NCBI GenBank assembly: GCA_036362985.1
Contig: JAYGXS010000007.1
Span: 23,279,796-23,343,795, forward strand
DNA length: 64,000 bases
Source of the DNA: Ligula intestinalis
Lineage: Eukaryota > Platyhelminthes > Cestoda > Diphyllobothriidea > Diphyllobothriidae
Reading direction: 5' to 3'
The translations under genes were made by a program, and so were the position numbers. Shown here one piece after another: positions 63,313 to 64,000 of this stretch. The notes under the pieces were generated by a model. That model saw only the letters and a program-made list of their open reading frames with translations. It made no database searches and was not told where the DNA came from. Every line of letters starts with the position of its first letter. The first letter of the stretch is position 1.

Positions 63313-64000
63313 ATTAGCAGGTCAGTGAGGCTCTAATGTGTTCCCCTATTTCCGCTTTAGTGGTAGAATTGGTCCCGAAAATGCTGGAGTAGATTGCCGT
63401 TACCTGGTCGGCACGCTCATTTTCGAGAAGAGCATGCTGTAGAAATTCGATAAACATCGTGGGCAAACAGGACATACACCTTATACATCGGCGACAACCT
63501 GACTCACAAGGGAGAGTATTACGCATATCATCACACATGCTAATTACACTATTTGTACTAAGCAAGTAGTCATACTTTATTAATATTTATACACCAGTCG
63601 CTTTTTGCTTTTAATTTGTAAGCATGTAATTTACATATTTTTTTCATTTTTCTTTTTGCATCCATGAATTTTTGCCAGCTTGTTACCAATAGGGAGCGTA
63701 AAGGCACTCAGCTTTCTTAAGCTCACTAAACTTATGCTGATACTGAATATCCGACTGCTGATGCCGCTGAGTTCCACCATGTACCCTACAGCAAGATGAT
63801 TATACGGAGGGTGACTTGCGTGTAGATACATTTATAGCGAATATGAACTTGCGCCCCATCCACCACACACTCTCTCCTCATGTTACAACTGGGTCTGGTG
63901 TTTAGGCAGTAGCAAGAGCACCAGAGACGAGATCGTACATGGGTACCCGGCGTGGCGTTACCTGGGGCCTAAGCCTGCGACCACAGTACAAATAACCGGG
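63313..64000. other. No supported gene
   Basis: AT-rich sequence with short reading frames and no recognised family. Confidence 0.4.

Overview
The window looks like repeat-rich nuclear DNA of a flatworm, most likely a tapeworm (cestode). This is inferred from gene and repeat style, not from a marker gene: spliced exons with GT/AG borders, very long introns, many Penelope-like, CR1-like and RTE-like retroelements, an endonuclease/reverse-transcriptase element with C-terminal C2H2 fingers, tRNA-derived SINEs, and hammerhead ribozymes inside repeats. Nothing suggests a prokaryotic or organellar origin: there are no operons, CRISPR arrays or rRNA.

Two host genes are supported. On the minus strand, four exons (36994-37279, 30203-30533, 18593-18936, 1122-1415) have consensus splice sites and matching phases at all three junctions. 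They encode a middle part of a PH-domain protein, with introns of 6.5, 11.3 and 17.2 kb. On the plus strand, inside the 17-kb intron, two exons (7189-7360 and 7455-8330) encode three C2H2 fingers of the LIN-29/Rotund/Squeeze (ZNF362/ZNF384) type, followed by an Ala/His/Gln-rich tail. Its stop codon appears to lie at the edge of a SINE.

Nearly everything else is mobile DNA. 0-9 kb: a pogo-like MITE, a CR1 3' fragment, two inverted Penelope-like fragments and SINE pieces. 9-13.9 kb: a nearly complete CR1-like LINE with both ORFs. 14.9-18 kb: two Jockey-like copies. 19-25.5 kb: retrozyme-like hammerhead repeats, a TIR element, Penelope-like fragments and a tRNA-Arg-derived SINE carrying a hammerhead-like motif. 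26-35 kb: local duplications, a long AGT tract, Penelope-like remains and the R1 repeat family. 36-47 kb: four RTE 3' fragments, tRNA-like SINEs, more hammerhead and R1 repeats. 47.4-51.4 kb: a large endonuclease/RT/zinc-finger element. 58.6-60.4 kb: a decayed Gypsy element. 60.8-63.3 kb: a second pogo-like MITE and RT relics.

The most interesting signal is a family of 335-bp repeats, arranged in tandem and as inverted pairs, that carry type I hammerhead ribozymes with a minimal stem III. Four copies keep stem I paired with three different sequences, and stem II covaries as well. A second, unrelated hammerhead-like motif sits at the 3' side of a tRNA-derived SINE, resembling in layout the known Schistosoma Sm-alpha elements. 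The two assembly gaps (20490-20499 and 35408-35417) both fall in repeats; the first separates two identical 47-bp sequences.
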